Origin: Kofleriaceae bacterium
GTDB taxonomy: Bacteria; Myxococcota_A; Polyangia; Haliangiales; Haliangiaceae
Direction: 5' to 3'
DNA: 64,000 bases
Assembly: GCA_024762925.1 (NCBI GenBank)
Contig: JANTGM010000001.1
Coordinates: 1 to 64,000 of the forward strand
Shown: positions 27,150 through 35,437 of the stretch, one piece after another
How positions within the stretch are numbered: position 1 is the first letter of the stretch
How the letters are laid out: every line of letters begins with the position of its first letter
Made by a program: the position numbers and the translations under genes
The notes under the pieces: generated by a model
The model's database searches: none
Told to the model about the DNA's origin: nothing
What the model saw: only the letters and a program-made list of their open reading frames with translations

Positions 27150-27978
27150 GTTTCTCTCGCCAAAGGACTTGCCGGCGGCACTTGCTGCCCGAGCGGCTCA
27201 CCCTGACTACATTCCTGTTGCGGGTGGTACGGATTACATGGTCGCGTCCAAGGATCGGTTACCGCCGCCGGGGATTATAAACCTCTTCGGGCTCGGGGCA
27301 CTTACAGGGGTGACCGACCTAGACGGTGGAGGGGTGCGCATTGGTGCATGCACGACCTACGCAACGCTCCTTGGAGACGCGCGCATCGCCAACACCTTTC
27401 CCCTATTGCGCGACGCATGTCGCGAAGTTGGTGCCTCGCAGATACAGGCGCGTGGCACCCTAGGTGGCAATATCGCTACCTCTTCGCCAGTTGGAGACAG
27501 TCTGCCACCACTGCTTGCTCTGGATGCAGTGATTTGTGTGGCAAGTAGCGCAGGAGAGCGCCGGGTTGCCTACGAAGACTTCTTGGTTGGTTACCGCAAG
27601 ATCGATCTTGCCGCCGATGAGCTGATTGTCGCCATCGAGCTTCCTGCGCCTCACGTGGGTGCGATGCAGCACTGGCGTAAAGTGGGAACCAGGCGCGCGC
27701 AATCGATATCCAAGGTCATGATGGCGGCGGTAGCGCACCTTGATGATGGGCGTATTGCAGACATCCGAATTGCCCTTGGCGCAGTGGCCGATCGAACAGT
27801 CCGAGCCCGGGCAACCGAGGACGCGCTCCGCGGTTCAGCGCCCAGTGAAGAGGCGGCAAAGCGCGCTCGAGAGGCGTTGCGAGGGGAGATAACTCCAATT
27901 GATGATCTGCGCTCCACAGCCGAGTACAGGCTTGGCGTCGCCGAGAACCTTGTGCGTCGCTTCGTGCTGAGTCTGTGA
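27142..27978 (+). CDS. Xanthine dehydrogenase-family FAD-binding subunit
   Basis: 278 aa. VAGGTDYMVASKD is the first FAD pyrophosphate loop of the PCMH/CO-dehydrogenase flavoprotein fold. QARGTLGGNIATSSPVGDSLPPLLALDA is the second FAD loop, strongly conserved in medium subunits. The C-terminal domain runs from about residue 180 (WRKVGTRRAQSISKVMMAA). It passes electrons from the FeS clusters to NAD or another acceptor. ATG at 27142 is inside the end of the FeS-subunit gene; the upstream part of the frame is only the shifted FeS gene. Confidence 0.95.
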   Translation: MSEFLSPKDLPAALAARAAHPDYIPVAGGTDYMVASKDRLPPPGIINLFGLGALTGVTDLDGGGVRIGACTTYATLLGDARIANTFPLLRDACREVGASQIQARGTLGGNIATSSPVGDSLPPLLALDAVICVASSAGERRVAYEDFLVGYRKIDLAADELIVAIELPAPHVGAMQHWRKVGTRRAQSISKVMMAAVAHLDDGRIADIRIALGAVADRTVRARATEDALRGSAPSEEAAKRAREALRGEITPIDDLRSTAEYRLGVAENLVRRFVLSL

Positions 27979-27982
27979 ACCG

Positions 27983-28882
27983 GTGGGCGAGGCCAAGCCA
28001 AAGGTGCGTTGGAAGAAGCGAATTCTCACCGTGGTGGTTTTGGCGGGCATCGTTCTCTTCCTCATGCGCACTAGTGGGTACTTTGACGAGCACTACGGCT
28101 ATCAGCAAGAAACCGCAAAGATTCTCCGCCAGCTCACTAGCGGCACCGAAGGAGCAACCAAAGCGTACGAGGAGTCGTCACTGCTTCTCCGAGAGAGTCG
28201 CCTGCTCGCAAGCTTCGTGGATCGAGCAGAACGGCTCACCAAGACCCTTGGCGCTTTCCAAGCGGTGGAGAGCGTTGAGGACGTCGAGATCCACAACTCC
28301 ATTCGCGGCAAGACTGTACGCGTCGAATACGAGCTGCGTTTCTCAAATGGCATTGTGACACCTGGGGAGATGAGCTACGTGCTTGACAACAAGGGCAAGG
28401 AGCGCCTCTTGGGATACTCCATTCGCGTGCCAATGATGTTAGCCGGTAAGGTTCAGCTGATCGACGCTGAGACCAAGCGAATCGTTGCTCCAGCGGAGGT
28501 CCGAAATCTTCTTATCGAGATTCTCGAAGACACGGCCAAGGGGCTGGGCGATGCGATCTACGACCAAGCGTCGCCACCATTTAAGGAGTCGAGCAGCAAG
28601 TCGCAGTTTCAGAAGACCCTAGCGGGCATTCGCAAAGAACTTGGGCTCTATCAGCATGTTCTCGAATTCACCAAGTCGGATCACAACGCGGGAAAGACGC
28701 GCGCCAAACTCACGGCGATCCTTCAATACGAAAAGGCTCGAACAACCGGAACGTTCGAGTTCATTCGCGTCGAAAACGAAGAGGAGTGGCGGCTCTTGCG
28801 GTTCAAGGTGCTCATACCGGCGCCCCTGTTGCCCGAGCGCCCGACAGGCGGCTCCAGCGCCAAAACGGGCTCTGAGTTGTGA
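27983..28882 (+). CDS. Membrane-anchored hypothetical protein
   Basis: 299 aa starting with GTG 4 bp after the FAD-subunit stop, so probably in the same transcript. A basic N-terminus (KPKVRWKKR) and one hydrophobic helix (ILTVVVLAGIVLFLM, about 14-28) anchor it, leaving a helical then mixed extracellular domain rich in Lys and Glu (EYGYQQ-type coiled segment about 35-95). The C-terminal end ERPTGGSSAKTGSEL is low complexity. No known domain recognised. Linkage to the molybdenum hydroxylase is by position only. Confidence 0.7.
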   Translation: MGEAKPKVRWKKRILTVVVLAGIVLFLMRTSGYFDEHYGYQQETAKILRQLTSGTEGATKAYEESSLLLRESRLLASFVDRAERLTKTLGAFQAVESVEDVEIHNSIRGKTVRVEYELRFSNGIVTPGEMSYVLDNKGKERLLGYSIRVPMMLAGKVQLIDAETKRIVAPAEVRNLLIEILEDTAKGLGDAIYDQASPPFKESSSKSQFQKTLAGIRKELGLYQHVLEFTKSDHNAGKTRAKLTAILQYEKARTTGTFEFIRVENEEEWRLLRFKVLIPAPLLPERPTGGSSAKTGSEL

Positions 28883-28911
28883 GTTGCAGTCGCTCGCTTC
28901 AATGTGGCTCT

Positions 28912-29880
28912 TCAGGAGCTTGCGGCTTTTTGAACGGGCTCTTCGGTCTCCACCACTTTGAGAATCGGCAAGGTGTGCCGGCGACGGCGTTTGTCAGAGT
29001 ACATGGCGGCGTCGGAGCGCTCGAAGAGTTCCGGTAGCGAGTAGCTCATTTGATCATCAACAACGAGGCCAATTGAAATACTCACATGGTGGTCCGAGCC
29101 AGGAACGATGTTCTTGGCCACTCGCTCGCGGATCCTGTGTTTAATCTGCGTTGCCAATGGTTCGCCAACGCTCGGAAGTGCAATCACAAACTCGTCGCCT
29201 CCTAGTCGACCCACAACATCCGTCATGCGCAGACACTCCTTGAGCGTGTTGGCGATTTCGATCAGAACGACGTCACCTGCAGCGTGTCCATAGGTATCGT
29301 TGATGTGTTTGAACCTGTCGGCGTCGATGAGCATTACGCTCAGCGGGTTGCCACCACGATGGCAGCGATCGATCTCGCGCTGCAACGCTTCAATCGTGCC
29401 GCGCCGGTTCAGGCATCCAGTCAGTGGATCGAAGCGCGCCTCTTTGCGCAGCCTCCGGAGCTCTTCTGTGTTCCGCAAGTGCATGCGCACACGAGCCGCC
29501 AATTCGGAACCGTCGATGGGTTTGCAAAGATAGTCGGCGGCGCCACGCTCAAGACAATGAACGCGCTCTTGCACTGTGCCACTGCCTGAGAGAATCAGAA
29601 TCGGTAGATGATTGACGTGGTCAAGATGGCGAATTGCGTCGAGAAGTCCAAAGCCATCAACCTCGGGCATTCGAAGATCAGAGAGAATCAGATCGGGCAG
29701 TGGGCCTGAGCGAAGCTCTTGCAGCGCCTCCTCACCGTTGCTTCTTTCAACCACAGCAAAGCCCTCGAGAGTGAGTCGCTTGCGAATGAACTTGGCAACG
29801 TACGGATCGTCTTCGACGAGCAAGATACTTGGGCGAGAGTTGGTCGCGGTGGCGCTTGCTACTTGGTTTCCCTTGGACAT
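28912..29880 (-). CDS. Response regulator with GGDEF output (diguanylate cyclase)
   Basis: About 322 aa. The receiver domain (about 17-135) has the acidic pocket ILLVEDDPYV, phospho-acceptor Asp in LILSDLRMPEVDG, ILILSGSG and the conserved Lys in YLCKPIDG. A GGDEF domain follows (about 150-310): DPLTGCLNRRG, LIDADRFKHINDTYGHAAGD and the intact active-site motif RLGGDEF. It should make cyclic di-GMP from two GTP when phosphorylated, a PleD/WspR-type arrangement. No RxxD inhibitory-site motif is obvious upstream of GGDEF. Starts at 29883 and 29880 (MSKG) are equivalent. No partner kinase gene is nearby, so it is probably an orphan regulator of a hybrid-kinase network. Confidence 0.93.
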   Translation of the reverse strand: MSKGNQVASATATNSRPSILLVEDDPYVAKFIRKRLTLEGFAVVERSNGEEALQELRSGPLPDLILSDLRMPEVDGFGLLDAIRHLDHVNHLPILILSGSGTVQERVHCLERGAADYLCKPIDGSELAARVRMHLRNTEELRRLRKEARFDPLTGCLNRRGTIEALQREIDRCHRGGNPLSVMLIDADRFKHINDTYGHAAGDVVLIEIANTLKECLRMTDVVGRLGGDEFVIALPSVGEPLATQIKHRIRERVAKNIVPGSDHHVSISIGLVVDDQMSYSLPELFERSDAAMYSDKRRRRHTLPILKVVETEEPVQKAASS

Positions 29881-30036
29881 CACGCTTTCTCTAGCAGCAG
29901 CAATCGTGCCGAGGAATACAGTCTCTAACTCGTTAGAATGTATTGGTGCGAGATCGCAAGACCGATGGGAATTCTGACGAGAGCATTTGGCCTGTTGTCT
30001 TCTTTGACGCCGGTTCGGTGTGCGCAGACGTGGGTC

Positions 30037-30945
30037 TTAGTAGGTGGTTCCCAGTAGCTCAGCAATGTTCTGGCGCAGCTGAAGCGAAGGTTTGGGCGTC
30101 GCTCCTCGGCATGAAGCCACGTAGCTCCCGTAGTGATTCGCCGCCTCCACAATGCTCTGTAGTGGTGCAGACGCCAACAGGCCGGCTACGAGAAGCGCAC
30201 TAAAGGCATCACCTGCTCCAACGTTGTCACCTCCTGGGGTTGCGGGAAACCCAGGGTGTGTGTGGCGCTCGGTTGGCGATTGCAAGATGGCGCCAGATGG
30301 TCCCAAGGTCTTGGCAACAAGGCTCACATTCATATCTTCAAGCAGCCACCTCACAGCATCTGGACATCCATAGGTGTCCTCGAACGTCTTCGCCTCCTGC
30401 TCATTCAACTTGACGACGCTGGCCGCGCGCATGTGTTCCAACACAAGCTCTGGATCAATGCGCCCCCCTCGCAGATTGGGATCGCAAAACCGCATGGCTG
30501 CGGCGGGCAGATAGGGAAGAGCACGACGCCAACTTTCCAGGCCTGCATCGCTCTCCTGTGAAAGCGTGCCAAAACAGAATGCCCGAGTTATTCGTAGGAA
30601 CTCTACTGCCGAGTCGTCGCACTCGATTCGCTGCCAAGCTCCCGGGTGTAGTGTGTAGCGCGGTTCGCCCTCATGGAGTGCAATGCCAACGCGTCCAGTT
30701 GCGAGTTCCGAGTCGGTTTGCAAGCCCCGTACATCCAGTCCACGCGCCAGAAGCTCGTGGCGCGCCTGGTCACCAAGCATGTCGCTTCCAACGCGCGTGA
30801 CCAAGGCGGTGGGCACTCCAATCGCGGCGAGGTGAACAGCAAGATTCGACGGTGCACCGCCGAGACAAGCGCCCGACGGAAAGAGATCCCACAGAACTTC
30901 CCCCCAGCAGAGGGCACTTGGCATGGAGCGCTTGGGCATGGGCAT
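30037..30945 (-). CDS. PfkB-family carbohydrate kinase
   Basis: 302 aa. The ribokinase-type fold is shown by GACLGGAPSNLAVHLAAIG (substrate-binding GG-N motif), TRVGSDMLGDQ and the ATP/anion-hole signature PGGDNVGAGDAFSALLVAGLL, containing the catalytic Asp of GAGDAF. Such enzymes phosphorylate ribose, fructose, adenosine or related sugars; the sequence start LCWGEVLWDLFPSG is typical of fructokinase-like members. It is divergent from, and only 36 bp from, a PRPP synthetase-like gene followed by a Nudix hydrolase, which hints at ribose or nucleoside recycling, but a fructokinase role is equally possible. Confidence 0.88.
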   Translation of the reverse strand: MPMPKRSMPSALCWGEVLWDLFPSGACLGGAPSNLAVHLAAIGVPTALVTRVGSDMLGDQARHELLARGLDVRGLQTDSELATGRVGIALHEGEPRYTLHPGAWQRIECDDSAVEFLRITRAFCFGTLSQESDAGLESWRRALPYLPAAAMRFCDPNLRGGRIDPELVLEHMRAASVVKLNEQEAKTFEDTYGCPDAVRWLLEDMNVSLVAKTLGPSGAILQSPTERHTHPGFPATPGGDNVGAGDAFSALLVAGLLASAPLQSIVEAANHYGSYVASCRGATPKPSLQLRQNIAELLGTTY

Positions 30946-30981
30946 TGATTGTAGCGCCTCGGTCGCTACACTTGGACTATC

Positions 30982-31908
30982 TTGCGTCAGCCTCCACTTC
31001 TATTTGCGTCCCAGAGCTATCAACAACTCGCGGACCGCCTCGCCAAGGAGTCGGACCTTGATGTCGGTGGAATTGAGGCCCGGCAATTCCCTGATGGTGA
31101 GAAGTATCGTCGCATCACGACAAGCTGTCGTGGGCGTGACGTGGTTCTTCTTGGCGGTACCATCTCCGATACCGATACCTTAGCGCTGTACGATATTGCG
31201 TGCGCTGCGGTGTATTACGGAGCTCGCCGTCTTTCGATTCTGCTGCCGTTCTTTGGGTACTCAACGATGGAAAGGGCCACACGCCCAGGCGAAGTTGTCA
31301 CAGCAAAAACTCGTGCACGGCTCTTGTCGTCGATTCCAGCAGCGGCCATGGGGAACGAGATTCTCATGCTCGATTTGCATGTCGAGGGCATCACACACTA
31401 CTTCGAGGGCTCTATGCGTCCTCGGCATGTTTCGGCGCGCCCGCTCATTGCCCACATCGCGCGCGGTTTGGTCGGAGACGACTTTGTGCTCGCATGTACC
31501 GACGCCGGCCGAGCAAAGTGGGTTGAGGCACTGGCAAACGAGTTGGATGTGTCCTGCGCCTTTGCCTACAAGCGACGCCTCAATGGAAGCAACACTGAGG
31601 TTGTGGGTGTCAGCGAGCGCGTCGCAGGCAAGAAGGTCGTCATTTACGACGACATGATTCGCACGGGGTCTTCTCTTATCGGTGCGGCTCAGGCGTATAC
31701 CAATGCAGGTGCCACCGAAGTGGCCGCTGTAACGACTCATGGCGTGTTTCCACAAGACGCCCTTCAGAGTCTCCAAGACACAGGCTTGTTCTCCGCCGTT
31801 GCGTGCACCGACTCGCACCCCAGAGCCACCGAACTCGCAGGTGACTTCTTGCAGGTGCACTCGATATCATCGCTACTCACCAACGCCCTGTCGGAGCAGG
31901 GGATGTAA
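30982..31908 (+). CDS. Ribose-phosphate pyrophosphokinase-like protein
   Basis: 308 aa from a TTG start. It follows the PRPP synthetase plan: [55 protein letters not shown] (flexible loop region), [34 protein letters not shown], and the phosphoribosyl-binding loop [19 protein letters not shown]. The usual HAxQIQGFF and DDMIDTAGT motifs are both altered ([18 protein letters not shown]), so it is a divergent member and may use another nucleotide or sugar phosphate. It makes PRPP from ribose 5-phosphate and ATP in the main family. A Nudix gene starts 7 bp downstream. Confidence 0.8.
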   Translation: MRQPPLLFASQSYQQLADRLAKESDLDVGGIEARQFPDGEKYRRITTSCRGRDVVLLGGTISDTDTLALYDIACAAVYYGARRLSILLPFFGYSTMERATRPGEVVTAKTRARLLSSIPAAAMGNEILMLDLHVEGITHYFEGSMRPRHVSARPLIAHIARGLVGDDFVLACTDAGRAKWVEALANELDVSCAFAYKRRLNGSNTEVVGVSERVAGKKVVIYDDMIRTGSSLIGAAQAYTNAGATEVAAVTTHGVFPQDALQSLQDTGLFSAVACTDSHPRATELAGDFLQVHSISSLLTNALSEQGM

Positions 31909-31915
31909 GGGGATT

Positions 31916-32449
31916 ATGACTAGGGAAAATGCTGAAGGCGAAGTGCTAGGAGAAGGCAAGTGGCTGCGGCTGCGGAAGGAAGGAACGTGGGAATGGGTGC
32001 AGCGTGTGAACACAACCGGTGTTTGCGGCTTGTATGCGTTTACTGACGCCGACGAGGTTGTCCTGGTCGAACAACCCCGGTCACCGCTGGGGAATGCGCG
32101 CGTGTTGGAGATTCCCGCCGGCCTCGTGGGCGACATCGTTGGCCAAGAAGACGAAGCGATTGAGCTTGCCGCTCAGCGCGAGCTCATTGAGGAGACTGGC
32201 TACGAATCTGGCGCATTGCGGCATATCGTTGAGGTGCCGAGTTGCCCTGGAATCACCGAGGAGACCATCACGCTCTACATTGCGCGCGATCTTGAGAAGG
32301 TTGGGCCAGGCGGAGGTGACGAGAGCGAGGACATCGAGGTGCATCTAGTGCCAATGAAAGAATTTGATTCCTTCATTGCCGCACGGATCAAATCCGGAAC
32401 TTGGATTGACCCAAAGGTCTTCGCGGTTCCCTTCTTTCACGGCCTCTGA
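31916..32449 (+). CDS. Nudix hydrolase, ADP-ribose pyrophosphatase (NudF)-like
   Basis: 177 aa. The Nudix box is present as GLVGDIVGQEDEAIELAAQR followed directly by ELIEETGY, a complete Gx5Ex7REUxEExGU with the metal-binding glutamates. VNTTGVCGLYAFTDADEVVLVEQPR upstream and LEIPAGLVG are typical of the ADP-sugar pyrophosphatase subfamily (substrate-binding strand LEIPAG). ADP-ribose would be cut to AMP and ribose 5-phosphate, the substrate of the preceding PRPP synthetase-like enzyme, so the pair makes biochemical sense as a salvage step. ATG at 31916 chosen; the longer frame from 31739 is the shifted PRPP gene. Confidence 0.9.
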   Translation: MTRENAEGEVLGEGKWLRLRKEGTWEWVQRVNTTGVCGLYAFTDADEVVLVEQPRSPLGNARVLEIPAGLVGDIVGQEDEAIELAAQRELIEETGYESGALRHIVEVPSCPGITEETITLYIARDLEKVGPGGGDESEDIEVHLVPMKEFDSFIAARIKSGTWIDPKVFAVPFFHGL

Positions 32450-32650
32450 AGCTTGCAGACTCCAAAGGTCATGCGAGAGCGCGGGAGTGGCAGAGCAACG
32501 GCACACACACTGCAGAGCGCACACGTGAAGAGCGAGCGCGCAAGAGGATCTCGCTCGCAGAAATTGCTCAGTCCAAAGAGATCAACCAGGCATCCGGAGT
32601 TATCGGGATCGGCGCATAGAAAAATACCAGTCGCGAGATCTTAATCAAAT

Positions 32651-32670
32651 AACACTCGGTTGCTAGTGTT
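32651..32670. promoter_or_regulatory. Inverted repeat just upstream of the HEAT/retron block
   Basis: AACACT and AGTGTT form a 6-bp perfect inverted repeat with an 8-bp spacer, ending 6 bp before the ATG at 32677. It sits where a ribosome-binding site would be expected, and no AGGAGG-like sequence is seen. It could be a repressor operator or an mRNA hairpin that limits translation of the first gene of the retron-associated block. The rest of the 227-bp space (32450-32650) holds no convincing gene. Confidence 0.4.
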
Positions 32671-32676
32671 CACGCG

Positions 32677-35433
32677 ATGGCGAGCAAGATGAGAGTGAAA
32701 CGTCGCGCGACTCGAAGACGCTCATCAAGCGACACACCAGAGCTAACGTTTGCAGACATCGAGCGGGGACTCGAAGGGCGCGCACCCAACTTTGCCGAAC
32801 TCGTTTGTCGCTATGTTCAGCAACCGGATCCACCCGAAAACCGCCCGGAGGAGCCTTCTCTGCGCGAACCAGCGCCACTTGCAGAAGACGCATGGACGCT
32901 ACAGAAACTGCAAATTGCAGTGTCGCCTGCGAGCATGTGGGGCAAGACACCCGACGAGGAGTGGGCGATTCGCCGCGCCTCTTGGCAGTCGCTCATGGCA
33001 GCGCCCTTCGCCCCACCACGCCTGAAGCTTGCGGAAATGATGGTGCGCCTTTACGAGGCAGACGATGCTTGGTCGCGCTCTGCACTTGTGCACATATTCA
33101 GTCAGGCAAAAATCGGTTGGGGACTTTGGAAGGGCATGAAGGACATCTTCAAGCTCGTTGAGGAAAACTACGATGCCGAGATGTTTGGTGTCATTGCGTG
33201 TCGTCTCGACATCTTCCGCGACTCGCCCAACACACGCGAGATTGGCGGAGCAACCACGTCCTACATGCGTCGCCGCGCCTGGCGATTCTTGCGGCTCTTA
33301 GGGCGCGCGATGCCCGAGCAGTTCCCGTTTTTTGCCAGCCAGGTGCTCAGACACTACCCAGAAGATTCCTACTTCTGGAGCAGCTGGGTTGCTAGCCACA
33401 TCTGGAATCAGAAAAGTCCCTGGGGCGGGCCGCCCGACGACGTGAGTAGGCGCTCCTACAACGACTCCTGGAAAGAGTCAGCAGAGCCACTTTTGCGCTT
33501 AATTGAAGACGCTCAAAACGACGAAGTCTGCAAGTTTGCGATTGGATCGCTAAAGGCTGACTTTCCCGATCGGGTGCGAAGCATCGAGAGTGCATGGCTC
33601 GCTCGTATCGCAGGCAAGGGGCTCTCGAATGTCGATGGCTTCATTGTTGAAATACTCGAAGGGTCACCAGAATTTCACCAAAGTACGCTCGCAAAGCTCG
33701 GTCTACACGAGATGGCGGTTGGCTTGCTTGCGAGCCAAAACGACAAAGCGCTTCGCTACGCTATCGACTACTGCAACGCGCACGCACCATCGATCGACCT
33801 CGACACACTGATCGACCTCGCAGAGCGCGGAGGGAAGGCACTCACAACTTTCGTACTTGCCCGCTTGGAGAAGGCATCGCCCAGCGACTTGGGACTTGCC
33901 CGCCTCGTGCGCATGCTCGACATTTCAGCGACCGAGAAGCTCGGCACGGCAAAACTCAAGAAGGGGTACAGCGCCGCTGATATCGACGTGGAAACATATG
34001 TTGCTCTTGCCACCGCAGGCCAACAGGCGTTTCTTGCGCAGTTCTACAAGGACGCCAAGCTGCAGGTGCCCACAAGTCATCTCCGCAGTCTTGTCGAGTC
34101 CGATGATGTGTCCAATCGCGATCGGCGCAATACGCTTCGCGAACTAGCCAAACGCAAGGCGAGTGAGATTGGCATCCAGTGGATTCAGGAGGGCCTCTTC
34201 GATCCGCGCTTTAGCGATGCGATCAGTCTATGGCTCAGAGGCGGCATGCTAAAGGGCGACGAGCTCGACGTGGATTGGCTCAAGGGCTTGGTTGCAAGGC
34301 CCAGTTGGCGTGGCCTTGTCTTGCAGCTTCTTGGCAATACCGATCTGGTAGCGCCGCATCGAATCGGATCGCAGTGGCTGTTGAAAGCGGCGAGGCACTC
34401 CGATTCGAGTGTTGCGGACTTTGCTCACAACTACTTGTTGCACCATTTCTCGCCCATGGATTTTGCCCTTGAGCAAAACTCCGATGATGTCTCTGTTGGC
34501 GTCGACCTAGTCTTTGCGCTGTTGGGTGATGAGCACGAAGCGGCTGTGCGCCGGTTTGCAGCAAGCTACCTTCTCTTGCATCACCCCGTGCTCGGTCCGA
34601 AGCTTGAGGCGAGCCGGTCGCTTGGCATCAAGCCGAAGCTCAAGAGCAAACACTACAGCCTTGAGCGACTGCGCAATCTCATCTTTGATGCGCGACTCGA
34701 CGTTCGCACCTTTGCGACAACCGTTGCACGGACCGAACTAATTGGTTGGAAGCAATCAAGCCTGGCTTACGATATGGCATCGAGCCTCTTTCGGGAGACT
34801 CGGGTTGTTGGCGCTGAGGCTGTGCTCGGCATTGGCGAGGAGAAAAGCGAGAAAGCGCTTGCTCCGCCACTAACGTGGCTCGATTCGGAACGAGCATTTG
34901 CCATGGCCGAGAGCCCAACCAAGGCGACTCGCGAGATTGCGCTCACACTAATTCGTCGCCACTATGGGGCGATTGGAAGCGCGGAGAGACTCGCGTGGCT
35001 CATGGACAGCCCCGACCGAGAAGTGCGGCTCTTTGCCGTGCGTCTTCTCTGGGAAAAACACCGGCCACTCGCAGGGCCCGCTGACGAAGGGCAACAGCGA
35101 TTCGACTCCGACGCGACACTTCGCGAGTTCGTGCGCACGGTGCTCTTTGGGTTGCCACCAGGACGAATGGAAAGGCGCGATGGGGACTCGGGAGCCGAGA
35201 GACCGCTTCCTGCAAGTGTCGCCAAGCGGCACGTCGTCGATGTGGTTCGGGACATGGGGGTCGAGAGCATTGGTTTCGCCAAGATCATCGCACCAGTATT
35301 AGAAGAATTCTTTGCTTCTCGCGCAAAGGGCGAGTGGCACAGCTGCGTGGCGGCGCTTGCGCGTATGCGCGCCGCTCACCCAAGTTTAGAAACATCCCTC
35401 CCCAGTTCTTCCCACGCCCAGGTGGCGGAGTAG
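32677..35433 (+). CDS. HEAT/ARM-repeat protein, retron-associated (918 aa)
   Basis: A soluble alpha-helical protein of 918 aa. The N-terminus is basic and Ser/Arg rich (KMRVKRRATRRRSSS), then helices with many Trp (EEWAIRRASWQSLM, IGWGLWKGMKDIF) up to about 300, then degenerate HEAT/ARM-type helical pairs, clearest at about 560-840 (LLGDEHEAAVRRFAASYLLL; LMDSPDREVRLFAVRLLWEK). No enzymatic motif is visible. It stands 4 bp before the 2172-aa HEAT protein and begins a same-strand run ending in a retron RT. Retrons I know as type XIII carry an ARM-repeat protein, which supports a sensing or scaffold role here. The helical-repeat call is solid; the retron link is inferred from gene order. Confidence 0.75.
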   Translation: MASKMRVKRRATRRRSSSDTPELTFADIERGLEGRAPNFAELVCRYVQQPDPPENRPEEPSLREPAPLAEDAWTLQKLQIAVSPASMWGKTPDEEWAIRRASWQSLMAAPFAPPRLKLAEMMVRLYEADDAWSRSALVHIFSQAKIGWGLWKGMKDIFKLVEENYDAEMFGVIACRLDIFRDSPNTREIGGATTSYMRRRAWRFLRLLGRAMPEQFPFFASQVLRHYPEDSYFWSSWVASHIWNQKSPWGGPPDDVSRRSYNDSWKESAEPLLRLIEDAQNDEVCKFAIGSLKADFPDRVRSIESAWLARIAGKGLSNVDGFIVEILEGSPEFHQSTLAKLGLHEMAVGLLASQNDKALRYAIDYCNAHAPSIDLDTLIDLAERGGKALTTFVLARLEKASPSDLGLARLVRMLDISATEKLGTAKLKKGYSAADIDVETYVALATAGQQAFLAQFYKDAKLQVPTSHLRSLVESDDVSNRDRRNTLRELAKRKASEIGIQWIQEGLFDPRFSDAISLWLRGGMLKGDELDVDWLKGLVARPSWRGLVLQLLGNTDLVAPHRIGSQWLLKAARHSDSSVADFAHNYLLHHFSPMDFALEQNSDDVSVGVDLVFALLGDEHEAAVRRFAASYLLLHHPVLGPKLEASRSLGIKPKLKSKHYSLERLRNLIFDARLDVRTFATTVARTELIGWKQSSLAYDMASSLFRETRVVGAEAVLGIGEEKSEKALAPPLTWLDSERAFAMAESPTKATREIALTLIRRHYGAIGSAERLAWLMDSPDREVRLFAVRLLWEKHRPLAGPADEGQQRFDSDATLREFVRTVLFGLPPGRMERRDGDSGAERPLPASVAKRHVVDVVRDMGVESIGFAKIIAPVLEEFFASRAKGEWHSCVAALARMRAAHPSLETSLPSSSHAQVAE

Positions 35434-35437
35434 CATC

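Noticed and set aside
24406-27978. Selenium-dependent molybdenum hydroxylase (selenium as Mo ligand)
   Set aside because: Tempting because the host seems to use selenium, but no YqeB/YqeC-type maturation genes are adjacent and the subunit sequences alone do not show it.
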